The notes under the pieces are model-generated. The model saw only the letters and a program-made list of their open reading frames with translations. It did not search any database and was not told the DNA's origin. A program made the position numbers and the translations under genes. DNA of 32,161 nt from Pseudomonas oleovorans subsp. oleovorans (GTDB taxonomy: Bacteria; Pseudomonadota; Gammaproteobacteria; Pseudomonadales; Pseudomonadaceae). Shown piece by piece: positions 1 to 8,087 of the stretch; the first letter of the stretch is position 1; each line of letters starts with the position of its first letter. Location of the stretch: assembly GCF_002197815.1 (NCBI RefSeq), contig NZ_NIUB01000051.1, positions 1-32,161 of the forward strand, read 5' to 3'.

Positions 1-244
1 TATCGGGCTTTGGCGATTATGGCCACCTCACCCCGCTGCGCCGCCTCATCCGCTTCCTGTTCGTCAGGCCAGCATTTTGCCTCGGGCTTCCTTCAGATTC
101 GCAGTCGCCCGCGACACCCTTGCCTTCAGCTAACACTTCCCCTTGCCGGGTGTGTAGAGGACTTTCACCTCCAAGTCGTCCGGTTCACCACCACAGTGAA
201 CCGAACAGCGCCAGTCACGGCGCTACGCGCCATGCCTGGCGCAC
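1..244 (-). mobile_element. Group IIC intron, 5' portion (domain I), cut by window edge
   Basis: Read on the minus strand, the element begins at 244 with GTGCGCCAGGCATGGCGC, which fits the bacterial intron start GUGYG. Further in come GGAGGTGAAAGTCC, GGCAAGGGTGTCGCGGGCGA and GAATCTGAAGGAAGC, followed by a segment reading CTGACGAACAGGAAGC. From memory these blocks, in this order, closely match domain I of the Oceanobacillus iheyensis group IIC intron. The first intron base lies immediately behind the T-tract of the terminator hairpin at 250-278, the preferred insertion context of class C introns. Domains II-VI and any reverse transcriptase/maturase ORF would lie left of the window, so whether it is intact cannot be judged. 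The family call rests on recalled sequence similarity plus insertion site. Confidence 0.85.
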
Positions 245-249
245 CCATA

Positions 250-278
250 AAAAACCGCGGCCCAAGGGCCGCGGTTTT
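250..278 (-). terminator. Rho-independent terminator of the RND gene
   Basis: The arms AAACCGCGGCCC and GGGCCGCGGTTT form a near-perfect stem around a small loop. On the minus strand it is followed by a run of Ts, then the group IIC intron start. It lies about 20 bases past the stop of the minus-strand RND transporter gene and ends the YCF48-RND transcription unit. The plus strand also has a T-tract, so it may work in both directions. Confidence 0.9.
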
Positions 279-296
279 CGTTCTACGCGATAGGCA

Positions 297-2651
297 TCAA
301 GCTTTGGCGCGCAGCTTCTCCGGGTTGATCAGGAAGCGGGCCAGTGCCGGCAGCAGCCAGATCGCACCGATCATGTTCCACAGGAACATGAAGGTCAGCA
401 TCAAGCCCATATCGGCCTGGAACTTGATCGCCGAGAAGATCCAGGTCGCCACACCGATGGCCAGGCAGACGCCGGTGAACAGCACCGCCTTGCCGGTGGA
501 CTTGAGCGTCTCGTAGTAGGCGTCCTGCAGCGACAGCCCCTGACGCAGGTAGGTCTCCAGACGGCTGTAGATGTAGATGCCGTAGTCGACACCGATACCC
601 ACACCCAGGGCGATCACCGGCAGGGTGGCCACCTTGACGCCGATGCCCATGAAGGCCATCAGCGCGTTACCCAGCACCGAGGTCAGCACCAGCGGCAGGA
701 TCACGCACAGGGTCGCAGCCAGCGAACGGAAGGTCAGCAGGCACATGATGCTCACCGCCGCGTAGACCGCGATCAGCATGGTGGTCTCGGACGCCGCGAT
801 CACCTCGTTGGTGGCCGCTTCGATACCCGCGTTACCGGCAGCCAGCACCACCTGCAGCTCGTCGGTGTTGTGCTGCGCGGCGAACTCTTCGGCGGCAGCC
901 ACGGCACGCGACAGGGTCTCGGCCTTGTGGTCCTCGAGGAAGATCAGCACCGGCGCTACCGAACAGTTGGCGTTGTACAGACCTTCGGCACGGGCGATGG
1001 AGTTGTTCAGCACGTCCTGGTTACGCGACAGCGTTTCCCATTTCAGGTTGCCCTCGTTCATGCCCTTGATCATCTGCTTGGACACGGTGACCATGGAGAT
1101 GGCGGACTGCACACCCTTGGTGTTCTCCATCTTCCACATCAGCTCGTCCATGGCGGACAGTGCTTCATAGGTGGAGCAACCCTCGCTAGGCGTCTTGATC
1201 ATCACCACCAGCACATCGGAGCTGGTCGAGTAGTTGCGGATGACGAAGTCGTTGTCCAGGTTGTAGCGCGAATCCGGATGCAGTTCCGGCGCGCCCTGGT
1301 CGAGGTCGCCGATCTTCAGGTTCTGCCCGTACCAGACGCCGCCGGCCAGTGCCACCACGGCGATGACCACGGAAATCGGCGCAACCATCGGGTGAGCGAA
1401 GTTGGAAATTGCGCGCCAGATCGGGTGATCCTTGGCGGCTTCCTCACGGCTCTTCTTCACCGCACGCTTGCCGATGCCGATGTAGGAAATCAGTACCGGC
1501 AGCAGGATCAGGTTGGTCAGGATGATCACCGCCACGCCCATCGAGGCGCCGATGGCCAGTTCGCGGATCACCCCGATATCGATCAGCAGCAGCGTGACGA
1601 AACCGACGGCATCGGACAGCAGCGCCACCAACCCCGGAATGAACAGCTGGCGGAAGGCCATGCGCGCGGCGGACAGAGCATCAGTCGCCTCGCCCGAGGC
1701 CATGGCGATACCGTTGATCTTCTGCACCCCGTGAGAGATACCGATGGCGAACACCAGGAACGGCACCAGCATCGAGTAGGGATCGAGACCGAAGCCCAGA
1801 GTGTGCAGCAGGCCAAGCTGCCAGATCACGGCGATCAGGGTGGTGATCACCACGGCCAGGGTGCTCTTGAAGCAGTGGGTGAACCACAGCAGCAGCACGA
1901 AGGTGATGCCGATGGCGACGGCAAAGAACAGCGCCACGCCCACCAGGCCATCGATCAGGTCGCCGACCTTCTTGGCGAAGCCGATGATATGCACCTTGAT
2001 GTTGGGATTCTGCGCTTCGTACTTCTCGCGAATCTTCTCTTCCAGCTCGTGAGAGAACTGTTGGTAGTCCAGCTTGATCAGCTTGCTCTGATCGTTCGGG
2101 TCCGGGTAGGACTCGAGCAGCGGAATATCGACGATGCTGGACTTGAAGTTGTTCGCCACCAGGCGCCCGATCTGACCCGACTTGAGGATGTTGCTGCGCA
2201 GCTCCTCGAGGCTGTCGGCTGAACCGTCGTAGGTCTGCGGAATCACCTCACCCCCCGCGAAGCCCTCTTCGGTCACTTCGGTCCAGCGCACGCTCGGGCT
2301 CCATAGCGACTTGAGACCGGAACGGTCGACGCCGGGAATGTAGAACACCTCGTCGTGGATCTGACGCAGGGTCTCCATGTACTCCTTGCTGAAGATGTCG
2401 CCATCGGTGGCCTCCACCGCGATCCGCACGGTATTACCCAGGTTGGCCAGGTCGTTACGGTGCTCGAGCATCTTCTGGATGTAGGGGTGGCCCAGCGGAA
2501 TCATTTTCTCGAAGCTGGTCTGCGGGCGTACCTGCGCAGCCTGATAGAACAGGAAGATGCTGATCAGCAGGCAGATCAGGATTACCGCCGGGCGGTTGTT
2601 GAAAATCAGCCGCTCAAGGAAGGAGGCGGGCTGTTGTTGATGCTTGGTCAT
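297..2651 (-). CDS. RND/MMPL-family inner-membrane transporter
   Basis: This 784-residue protein has the duplicated RND topology. TM1 is at about 22-40, a periplasmic domain runs to about 230, and a TM bundle spans about 232-395. A second half follows, with a TM helix at about 422-440, a second periplasmic domain, and a bundle at about 640-775. The C-terminal half carries GVGIGVDYGIYIYSR with Asp689 inside the membrane, the usual proton-relay position of MMPL/SSD-type RND proteins. The matching N-terminal site reads FAIGISHGVQ, with His307 in place of Asp. The size and lack of an MFP partner fit predicted exporters of the COG1033/HpnN type rather than AcrB pumps. ATG start with GGGAG upstream. 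It sits 18 bases behind the YCF48-like gene, so the two are surely cotranscribed. The substrate is unknown; a lipid or other hydrophobic molecule is inferred from the family. Confidence 0.9.
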   Translation of the reverse strand: MTKHQQQPASFLERLIFNNRPAVILICLLISIFLFYQAAQVRPQTSFEKMIPLGHPYIQKMLEHRNDLANLGNTVRIAVEATDGDIFSKEYMETLRQIHDEVFYIPGVDRSGLKSLWSPSVRWTEVTEEGFAGGEVIPQTYDGSADSLEELRSNILKSGQIGRLVANNFKSSIVDIPLLESYPDPNDQSKLIKLDYQQFSHELEEKIREKYEAQNPNIKVHIIGFAKKVGDLIDGLVGVALFFAVAIGITFVLLLWFTHCFKSTLAVVITTLIAVIWQLGLLHTLGFGLDPYSMLVPFLVFAIGISHGVQKINGIAMASGEATDALSAARMAFRQLFIPGLVALLSDAVGFVTLLLIDIGVIRELAIGASMGVAVIILTNLILLPVLISYIGIGKRAVKKSREEAAKDHPIWRAISNFAHPMVAPISVVIAVVALAGGVWYGQNLKIGDLDQGAPELHPDSRYNLDNDFVIRNYSTSSDVLVVMIKTPSEGCSTYEALSAMDELMWKMENTKGVQSAISMVTVSKQMIKGMNEGNLKWETLSRNQDVLNNSIARAEGLYNANCSVAPVLIFLEDHKAETLSRAVAAAEEFAAQHNTDELQVVLAAGNAGIEAATNEVIAASETTMLIAVYAAVSIMCLLTFRSLAATLCVILPLVLTSVLGNALMAFMGIGVKVATLPVIALGVGIGVDYGIYIYSRLETYLRQGLSLQDAYYETLKSTGKAVLFTGVCLAIGVATWIFSAIKFQADMGLMLTFMFLWNMIGAIWLLPALARFLINPEKLRAKA

Positions 2652-2669
2652 GCAAAGGCTCCCGGCTTG

Positions 2670-3764
2670 TTATTGTTGGCCCAGATCGGCGCCAGTCGAG
2701 GCGGCGAGGTGAACGCCGCCCTGCCCCACCAGGATCAGGTTGCCGTTATCCAGTGCAGTTACACCGGCCAGCGAAAGACGGTCAGGGCGGTTGATGAGAC
2801 TGAACGTCTGGCCGTGATCAGTGCTGCGCAGCACGGTACCGCCATGCCCCACAACCGCAATGCTGCCGTCGCGCAACAAGGTGCCATCGGCAAGGCCAAA
2901 TTCCAGCGGGCCATTATTTGGCGTGTGGAGGGTGATCTGCTGCCAGCTGTCTCCGAAATCGGCGGAACGGAATAGATGACCACGCAGGCCGTAAACCAGC
3001 AGCGTGCCGGCTTCGTCGGTGCCCAGCGCGCCGAACAACGAACCCTCGTAGGGTTTATTTTCGACGGTCTCCCAGGTTTCACCCCAGTCGCGCGAACGGA
3101 ACATGCCACCCAGCTCGCCGACGATGAACAGACCAGCATCCTTCACCGCGGTGATGGCATTGAGATGATAGGCATCTTCATTATCGAGACGATCGCTGAC
3201 GTCTTCCCAGTTCTCGCCACCATCGGTGGTTTCCAGCAGAGCACCGTAGGCACCCACGGCGTAACCGGTCTCGAGATCCTTGAACCAGATATCCAGCAGC
3301 GGCGCTTCGCGCTCCAGATCTTCGAACTGTTTGGTCCAGGTCAGGCCGCCGTCGGTGGTGGCAAGAATCTGCGCATCGTGACCGACGACCCAGCCATGCT
3401 TGGCATCGACGAAGAAAAGGGAGGTCAGCATCTGCCGCGTAGGCACCTTGGCCTGCTGCCAGCTTTGTCCCTGATCGTTGGAATAGAGAATGTGGCCACG
3501 GTCGCCCACGGCAACCAGGCGCTCACCGGTGTTGACCACATCGAGCAGCAGGCTATGCACGGCCTTGGGCGACTCGATGGCGTAACCGGCGTCAGCCGCA
3601 GCCGAGGTCTCGGCCTGCAAGGGTGCGGCAGCGAAAGCCAGAATGGAAAGCACACTGCACAGCGAGAGCGCTTTAGCCAGCGGCGAATGGACACGGAGCG
3701 CCGATTTGCGCGCCTGTTTGGGCGCCAGACCGGACTGGGTGCGCCGCATGACGGGCTCACTCAT
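2670..3764 (-). CDS. YCF48-like periplasmic beta-propeller protein
   Basis: I start the gene at the ATG at 3764, which follows a strong GGGGGAAGG ribosome site; longer in-frame extensions lack one. The 364-residue product has a long basic N-terminus, a hydrophobic signal segment ending near PLQAETSA, and then a repeat domain. Recurrent units read like GWVVGHDAQILATTDGGLTW and GYAVGAYGALLETTDGG, the sialidase/BNR-like signature (TTDGG..W) of the YCF48/HCF136 family. HCF136 assists photosystem II assembly, but non-photosynthetic homologues have no fixed role. Export and the next-door RND gene suggest a periplasmic scaffold or accessory protein for the transporter. A terminator at 3919-3940 separates it from the DUF1329 gene, so it may have its own promoter in 3765-3918 or depend on readthrough. 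Confidence 0.85.
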   Translation of the reverse strand: MSEPVMRRTQSGLAPKQARKSALRVHSPLAKALSLCSVLSILAFAAAPLQAETSAAADAGYAIESPKAVHSLLLDVVNTGERLVAVGDRGHILYSNDQGQSWQQAKVPTRQMLTSLFFVDAKHGWVVGHDAQILATTDGGLTWTKQFEDLEREAPLLDIWFKDLETGYAVGAYGALLETTDGGENWEDVSDRLDNEDAYHLNAITAVKDAGLFIVGELGGMFRSRDWGETWETVENKPYEGSLFGALGTDEAGTLLVYGLRGHLFRSADFGDSWQQITLHTPNNGPLEFGLADGTLLRDGSIAVVGHGGTVLRSTDHGQTFSLINRPDRLSLAGVTALDNGNLILVGQGGVHLAASTGADLGQQ

Positions 3765-3914
3765 ATACCTTCCCCCTTTCTTGTTATAGGCGGTACTGCT
3801 GATTAGCAGGCTGCCCATCCTAGCGAGCTTCGGAAAGCCCTGACAATTGGCGTGACGTTATGTTTTGTTAAGGCAGAACCCGCGTGATAGAAGCCTATTC
3901 GCCAAGCTGATACG

Positions 3915-3940
3915 AAAAGGCCGCTACTACCGTAGCGGCC
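3915..3940 (-). terminator. Terminator behind the DUF1329 gene
   Basis: GGCCGCTAC (3919-3927) and GTAGCGGCC (3932-3940) form a perfect 9-bp stem with a four-base loop. On the minus strand it is followed by TTTTCG. It lies 23 bases past the DUF1329 stop and about 150 bases before the YCF48 start. It therefore splits the four-gene envelope cluster into DUF1302-DUF1329 and YCF48-RND units, or sets their relative output by partial readthrough. Confidence 0.85.
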
Positions 3941-3962
3941 TTCGCGTGAGACTACACGACTA

Positions 3963-5333
3963 TTATCGAGTGCCGCGGCGACGCAGGGCAGCCGGTTTGA
4001 AATAACCGTCGTCCGGAACCGCCTGGGTGAAGTCGATGGTGTTGTTCTCTTCGTTGTCCAGGTTCTGCACGTGGTAACGGCGCGCCTGCAGATCGTGGAA
4101 CACATCGAGTGCAGACCAGGTGGTCGGCAGATCGTAGTAGTTCTTCAGATAGGCGATGGACACGCGCCACAGCTCACCACGGCCGTCGTACTGATCCACC
4201 ACCGCAGCCTGCCAGCTGTCCTCGTCGAGGAACAGGGTGCGCTTGGAGTAGATATGGCGGGCGCCGGACTTCAGCGTGCCCTCGACCACCCACACACGGT
4301 GCAGCTCGTTACGGGTCAGCGCCGGGTTGAGGTGACCGACCTGCAGCAGATCCTTGTACTTAACCTCGGGGCTGGTGACCTTGTAGTTGTTGTACGGGAT
4401 GTAGATTTCCTTCTTGCCCACCAGTTTCCAGTCATAGCGATCCGGAGCACCGTTGAACATGTCGGTGTCGTCGGCGGTACGCAGACCGTCAGCCGCGGCG
4501 ATCGGGGTATCGTAGGCCAGGTTCGGCGCACGACGCACGCGGCGCTGGCCGGCGTTGTAACCCCAGGCCTGACGCGGCTCTTTCACCTGATCGAGGGTTT
4601 CATGAACCAGGGTCGCGCCACCGGCCAGACGCGCCGGGCTGGTAGTGAACGACAGGTAATAGAACATGATGTTGTTCAAATCGGCGAACGAGCCGTTCTG
4701 CAGGTAGTACTTGAACAGCGCTTCCTGCTGCGAGGTCACCAGCGAATAGGCGCCGTTGCGCTGTACTGCCACTTCCGAGGCACGGCGCACGATGTAGGTG
4801 CCACGGTAGCGGGCGATGTGGTTCCACAGCGCCTCGACACCATTTTGCGGAATCGGGAACGGAATACCGCCGTAAGCGTCGATAAAGCCGTTACCACCAT
4901 CGGCCAGCTTGGCGCTGGTGGCGTTCTTGATGGTGTTGTCATAGACCCACTGCGGCGCGGAGCCGGAGCGGCGGGTCTGGTACACCGGCATCTGATAGGT
5001 TTCCGGGTAAGCCTTGAACATGGCGATCTGACCCGGCGTCAGATTGGCCTCGTACTGGCTCAGGTTGGCCGCTGTGATGGTGAACAGCGGCTTGTCGTCC
5101 GGGAACGGATTGACGTGGTGCTGGCCCGAGCGGGTGTAACCCGCCGGCGGCTGGGTGATGCCACCGGTCCAGGCCGGGATAGTGCCGGCAGCGTTGCCGG
5201 CCTTCTCGGCGCCGAAGGGAGTCAGGGTATCGCCGAGCTTGGCAGCTTCCTGCGGGGAAACGGCAGCCAGCGCAGAACCGGCGGAAAATGCCAGTGCAAC
5301 GGCTACGGCCATCAGCCTGTGCTTGTTCAGCAT
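3963..5333 (-). CDS. DUF1329 family exported protein
   Basis: The start at 5333 is chosen because GGAGAA lies just upstream and the product then opens with a clean Sec signal peptide (MLNKHRLMAVAVALAFSAGS, cleavage near ALA-AVS). The mature protein of about 430 residues begins SPQEAAKLGDTLTPFGAEKAGN and contains IPAWTGGI, which I recognise as typical of DUF1329. No lipobox cysteine is seen, so it should be a soluble periplasmic protein. Members are often annotated as resembling outer-membrane lipoprotein-sorting (LolA/LolB-like) proteins; I recall this from annotation and did not test it. The family recurs next to DUF1302 genes, as here, with a 68-base gap. A lipid-carrier role between the inner-membrane RND protein and the outer-membrane barrel is inference. 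Confidence 0.88.
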   Translation of the reverse strand: MLNKHRLMAVAVALAFSAGSALAAVSPQEAAKLGDTLTPFGAEKAGNAAGTIPAWTGGITQPPAGYTRSGQHHVNPFPDDKPLFTITAANLSQYEANLTPGQIAMFKAYPETYQMPVYQTRRSGSAPQWVYDNTIKNATSAKLADGGNGFIDAYGGIPFPIPQNGVEALWNHIARYRGTYIVRRASEVAVQRNGAYSLVTSQQEALFKYYLQNGSFADLNNIMFYYLSFTTSPARLAGGATLVHETLDQVKEPRQAWGYNAGQRRVRRAPNLAYDTPIAAADGLRTADDTDMFNGAPDRYDWKLVGKKEIYIPYNNYKVTSPEVKYKDLLQVGHLNPALTRNELHRVWVVEGTLKSGARHIYSKRTLFLDEDSWQAAVVDQYDGRGELWRVSIAYLKNYYDLPTTWSALDVFHDLQARRYHVQNLDNEENNTIDFTQAVPDDGYFKPAALRRRGTR

Positions 5334-5360
5334 GGGTAATTCTCCATGAAGAGTCGTGAC

Positions 5361-5378
5361 GGGCGCCCGCAAGCGCCC
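5361..5378 (-). other. Intercistronic hairpin between DUF1302 and DUF1329 genes
   Basis: GGGCGC (5361-5366) and GCGCCC (5373-5378) enclose a six-base loop in the 68-base gap. There is no T-run, so it is more likely an mRNA-stability or processing structure than a terminator. Such a structure could give the two proteins different amounts from one transcript. Confidence 0.5.
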
Positions 5379-5401
5379 GGCGTTCTTTCCGATTTTGGTT
5401 A

Positions 5402-7471
5402 TTAGAAGGAGTACTTGACGTTGACGCCGATATTGTCGCGATCACGCGCACCGTTGTTCTGGCCAGCGCCGTAGAACTCGGTGTACTGGATCTCGGCTTC
5501 CAGGCTGTTCAGATAGCTGGCGCGCATACCGACGGTGTAAGCCTTGCGACCTTCGATAAAGTTGCCGGTCTGGTGCGAGTTGCCTTCGAAGTCGTGCTTG
5601 AACACGGCGAAGGGCGACAGATTTACGCCGGCGTAAACGTCGTTCCAGGTGCCGGAGAGCACCAGGGTGTAGCCGTAGGCGTTCTTGTTGACCTGGTCGT
5701 CGCGACCATAACCAGACGCATCGGAGCCATTACCTCGACCAGAATAATAAAGCTCCCTGCCTTGAAAGTTTCTGTATTTCAGATTGTCACCACGTAGGTG
5801 CTCCGAGGCCAACTCAGCCACGCCGAACAACGAATCGAAGCCCAGGCTCGGTCCGAAGTTGTAGATTGTGCCCAGGGAGGTGTTGAACGCCTCGACGCGG
5901 GTGTAGTTGTGAATCTGGTCGCCTAGCTGAACTTGCTGACCACCAACATTGACCACACCACCGCTGGCTAGTTGAGGTGCTTGAACCAACAAATCACGCA
6001 ACAGGTCATTAGTAGCAGCGATACCAATCGGCAGGTTCGGACGGTAGGACAGCTCACCGAATACAGAGGCGTTGCCGACGGTGGTATTGAAACTGAAGCC
6101 GTACATGCGGATGTCTTCGGCATATTCGCGACGCGCATTGACCTGGTTGGCTACGTCGATAGTGGCCAGACCACCTACTGCTTGAGACAGTGAGGAGGTA
6201 GGATTTGCCAAACCACCTGCCACCTGCCCAGGAATGGCAGCTAAAGCTCCGCCAATAACGGCGTCAGCTCCTGGGTTACCAGTACTACCGCCACCCAAAA
6301 CTTGATTGATTTGCTGCTGAGTGAAGCCTGCTTGAATCAGCCCCTGAATCGTCTGCCCAGTTACCACTCCCGCAGCAACGTCACCTAGATCAAGCCCTTG
6401 GTACGCACCCAAATCTGCGTAAATAGTCGGCTCTTTGGCATGGTAGTTGACGAAGTAGAAACCAAATTCGGTCGAGTTCAACTCTTCAGCGATATAACGG
6501 AACGCGACACCAAACTGACCGTCGTTCTTGGCATTGATATCCGGACCAACGCTGGCCACCTTGATGTTGCCGCTGCCGTCAACGGTACGACCGCCTTGCA
6601 GACCACCGATACCCGCAGCGCTTAAGCCGGAATACAGGCCACCCAGGGGAATAAGCGCAGTTTGAGTCGAATAGGCAGTATTACCGCCGTCCGCGAACAG
6701 ATCGGTCTCGGAGAAGTAGGTACCCACCGGGTCGATGGCGGTTTCTTTCCAGTTCCACTGGTAGAAGGCCTCCATGGAAAGATTGTCAGTCAGGCCGACG
6801 TTGAAGCTCAGCGCCTCGACAGGCACCAGCACTTCCTTCACTTCAGAACCTGGCAAACGGAATTTGGCAGCATCGACCGGGTTGGTGGTGTTTACGCCGT
6901 TGCGGTAGTACAGACCTTCACCCCAGTTGAAAACCTGCTTACCGAAACGACCGGAGACCGGCATGTTGGCCACGTCCCAGTTGCCATAGACGTAGGCGTC
7001 AAGAATCTGCGCGTCACGACCAGCCTTGTGGCGGGTTTCACGTGTGAAGGTGTTATCGCGCGGATAGCTTTGGCTCGGCTGAGCCGGAGTGTTGGCGTCA
7101 TAGTAATCGTTGCGCTTGTCCATGATCTGGGTGTCATAGAAAGCGGTACCGCGAACGAATACACCATAGTTCTGGTAAGAAGCCTCCAGATCGGTAGTGA
7201 TCTTGAACACTTCGGAAACCAGGCCGGTATCGAAATTGCGATTGCCGTCGTTGGTGTTGATATCGTCGTTGGTCTTGTCCTGGCCCTGTACGCGCCACAG
7301 TTGACCGTAGGAGATGGTGGTATCGAGGGAGCCGGTGATTTCGTTATCGGCGAAGCTGAACTCCACCGCATGAGCCTGGGCGGCGACCAGCAACGGCAGA
7401 ACACCAGCGAACGCAAAGCCGGCCTTGGCCGGGGCAAAACGTAGAACGGGCTTGCGGGACTTAATTTCCAT
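5402..7471 (-). CDS. DUF1302 family outer-membrane beta-barrel protein
   Basis: The 689-residue product starts at an ATG with GGAG upstream. Its signal peptide ends near AQAHA-VEF, and the mature start VEFSFADNEITGSLDTTISYG is typical of DUF1302. Alternating hydrophobic strands and a C-terminal aromatic end (NVKYSF) fit an outer-membrane barrel recognised by the Bam machinery. Residues of about 350-450 form a long Gly/Ala-rich insert (QINQVLGGGSTGNPGADAV and neighbours), probably a surface loop. The DNA for this loop is visibly lower in G+C than the rest of the gene. DUF1302 proteins recur with DUF1329 partners and are often near genes for hydrophobic or aromatic compounds, but no substrate can be read here. 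It is the first gene of its unit. Confidence 0.88.
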   Translation of the reverse strand: MEIKSRKPVLRFAPAKAGFAFAGVLPLLVAAQAHAVEFSFADNEITGSLDTTISYGQLWRVQGQDKTNDDINTNDGNRNFDTGLVSEVFKITTDLEASYQNYGVFVRGTAFYDTQIMDKRNDYYDANTPAQPSQSYPRDNTFTRETRHKAGRDAQILDAYVYGNWDVANMPVSGRFGKQVFNWGEGLYYRNGVNTTNPVDAAKFRLPGSEVKEVLVPVEALSFNVGLTDNLSMEAFYQWNWKETAIDPVGTYFSETDLFADGGNTAYSTQTALIPLGGLYSGLSAAGIGGLQGGRTVDGSGNIKVASVGPDINAKNDGQFGVAFRYIAEELNSTEFGFYFVNYHAKEPTIYADLGAYQGLDLGDVAAGVVTGQTIQGLIQAGFTQQQINQVLGGGSTGNPGADAVIGGALAAIPGQVAGGLANPTSSLSQAVGGLATIDVANQVNARREYAEDIRMYGFSFNTTVGNASVFGELSYRPNLPIGIAATNDLLRDLLVQAPQLASGGVVNVGGQQVQLGDQIHNYTRVEAFNTSLGTIYNFGPSLGFDSLFGVAELASEHLRGDNLKYRNFQGRELYYSGRGNGSDASGYGRDDQVNKNAYGYTLVLSGTWNDVYAGVNLSPFAVFKHDFEGNSHQTGNFIEGRKAYTVGMRASYLNSLEAEIQYTEFYGAGQNNGARDRDNIGVNVKYSF

Positions 7472-7888
7472 CGAGACTCACTCCGTGGACAGATCATTCT
7501 TTTGAGCGATCCCGAATCCGGGTCGCGATATGCCGTACTGGCGACGGCTTGTGTTTTTATTTTGTAGCGACGTGTTCCAACGACCAGCGAGAGCTTGCAC
7601 GCGGTCAAGTCCTGCTCGGCACTGCAACCATGGTGCCAATTCAAACAGTTGTATCAGCGCAAACAGGCGTGGGAGAGCCGCTGAGTGGTTTCTTTTCGTG
7701 ACTGATCAGCCACTGACCAAAAGACCAGAAAAAGTGGCGCACTTTGTCCTACGATCCGACGCTTTATGCCAATCACCACGCGCCTCGCAGCGCAGTTGGG
7801 TGATGAATATCACCTCGCTGTCAAGCGACGAAGCCCGAACTTAAGCGTGCAAAGGCATAACGGACTGCATGCATATTTCATTGGGTAA
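7472..7888. other. Intergenic region upstream of the DUF1302 gene, no convincing gene
   Basis: About 417 bases separate the DUF1302 start from the pepN terminator. I see no coding region with a plausible ribosome site on either strand. The region should hold the DUF1302 promoter. Candidate operator-like elements are CGATCCCGAATCCGGGTCG near 7506-7524 and a loose inverted repeat centred on CTGATCAG near 7700-7709. On its two sides are TTTCTTTTCGTGA and CACTGACCAAAAGA. I cannot assign a regulator. Confidence 0.4.
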
Positions 7889-7929
7889 CAAAAAAGTGTT
7901 ACCAACCAGAGGTCGGTAACACTTTTTTT
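7889..7929 (-). terminator. Strong bidirectional terminator behind pepN
   Basis: AAAAAGTGTTACC (7891-7903) pairs with GGTAACACTTTTT from 7915 across an 11-base loop. A-tracts and T-tracts lie on both sides. It lies about 160 bases past the pepN stop, beyond the REPIN at 7990-8047, and isolates the pepN unit from the envelope cluster. Confidence 0.85.
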
Positions 7930-7989
7930 GTGGAGCAAAACCCGTTTCAGGCTTAAAGCCAACCAGTCAAGCGTCGACGTACCGAGTGT

Positions 7990-8047
7990 GTAGGAGCGGC
8001 GCCTCGCCGCGAACCTGAAAAGCTTCGCCCCGGGGCGGGGCTCCTAC
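7990..8047. repeat. REPIN: two inverted REP elements
   Basis: The 58-bp element starts GTAGGAGCGGCGCCTCGCCG and ends in the complementary GGGGCTCCTAC, with AAAGCTTCGCCCCG between. GTAGGAGCGG...CGCGA is the familiar Pseudomonas REP motif, and a pair in inverted orientation forms a REPIN. A close relative lies at 26100-26172. It sits in the 3' untranslated region of pepN. No RAYT transposase is present in the window. Confidence 0.85.
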
Positions 8048-8087
8048 GAAACACAGCTTCCGTAGCCTTACCTAAGCGGCATCAGCC

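Noticed and set aside
10..516. Plus-strand open frame of 168 codons at the left edge
   Set aside because: It runs through the intron RNA, the terminator and the end of the RND gene in antisense; it has no ribosome site and no protein-like pattern.
870..2222. Open frame of 450 codons opposite the RND gene
   Set aside because: It is a His/Asp/Gln-rich shadow frame of the transporter's codons with no recognisable family.
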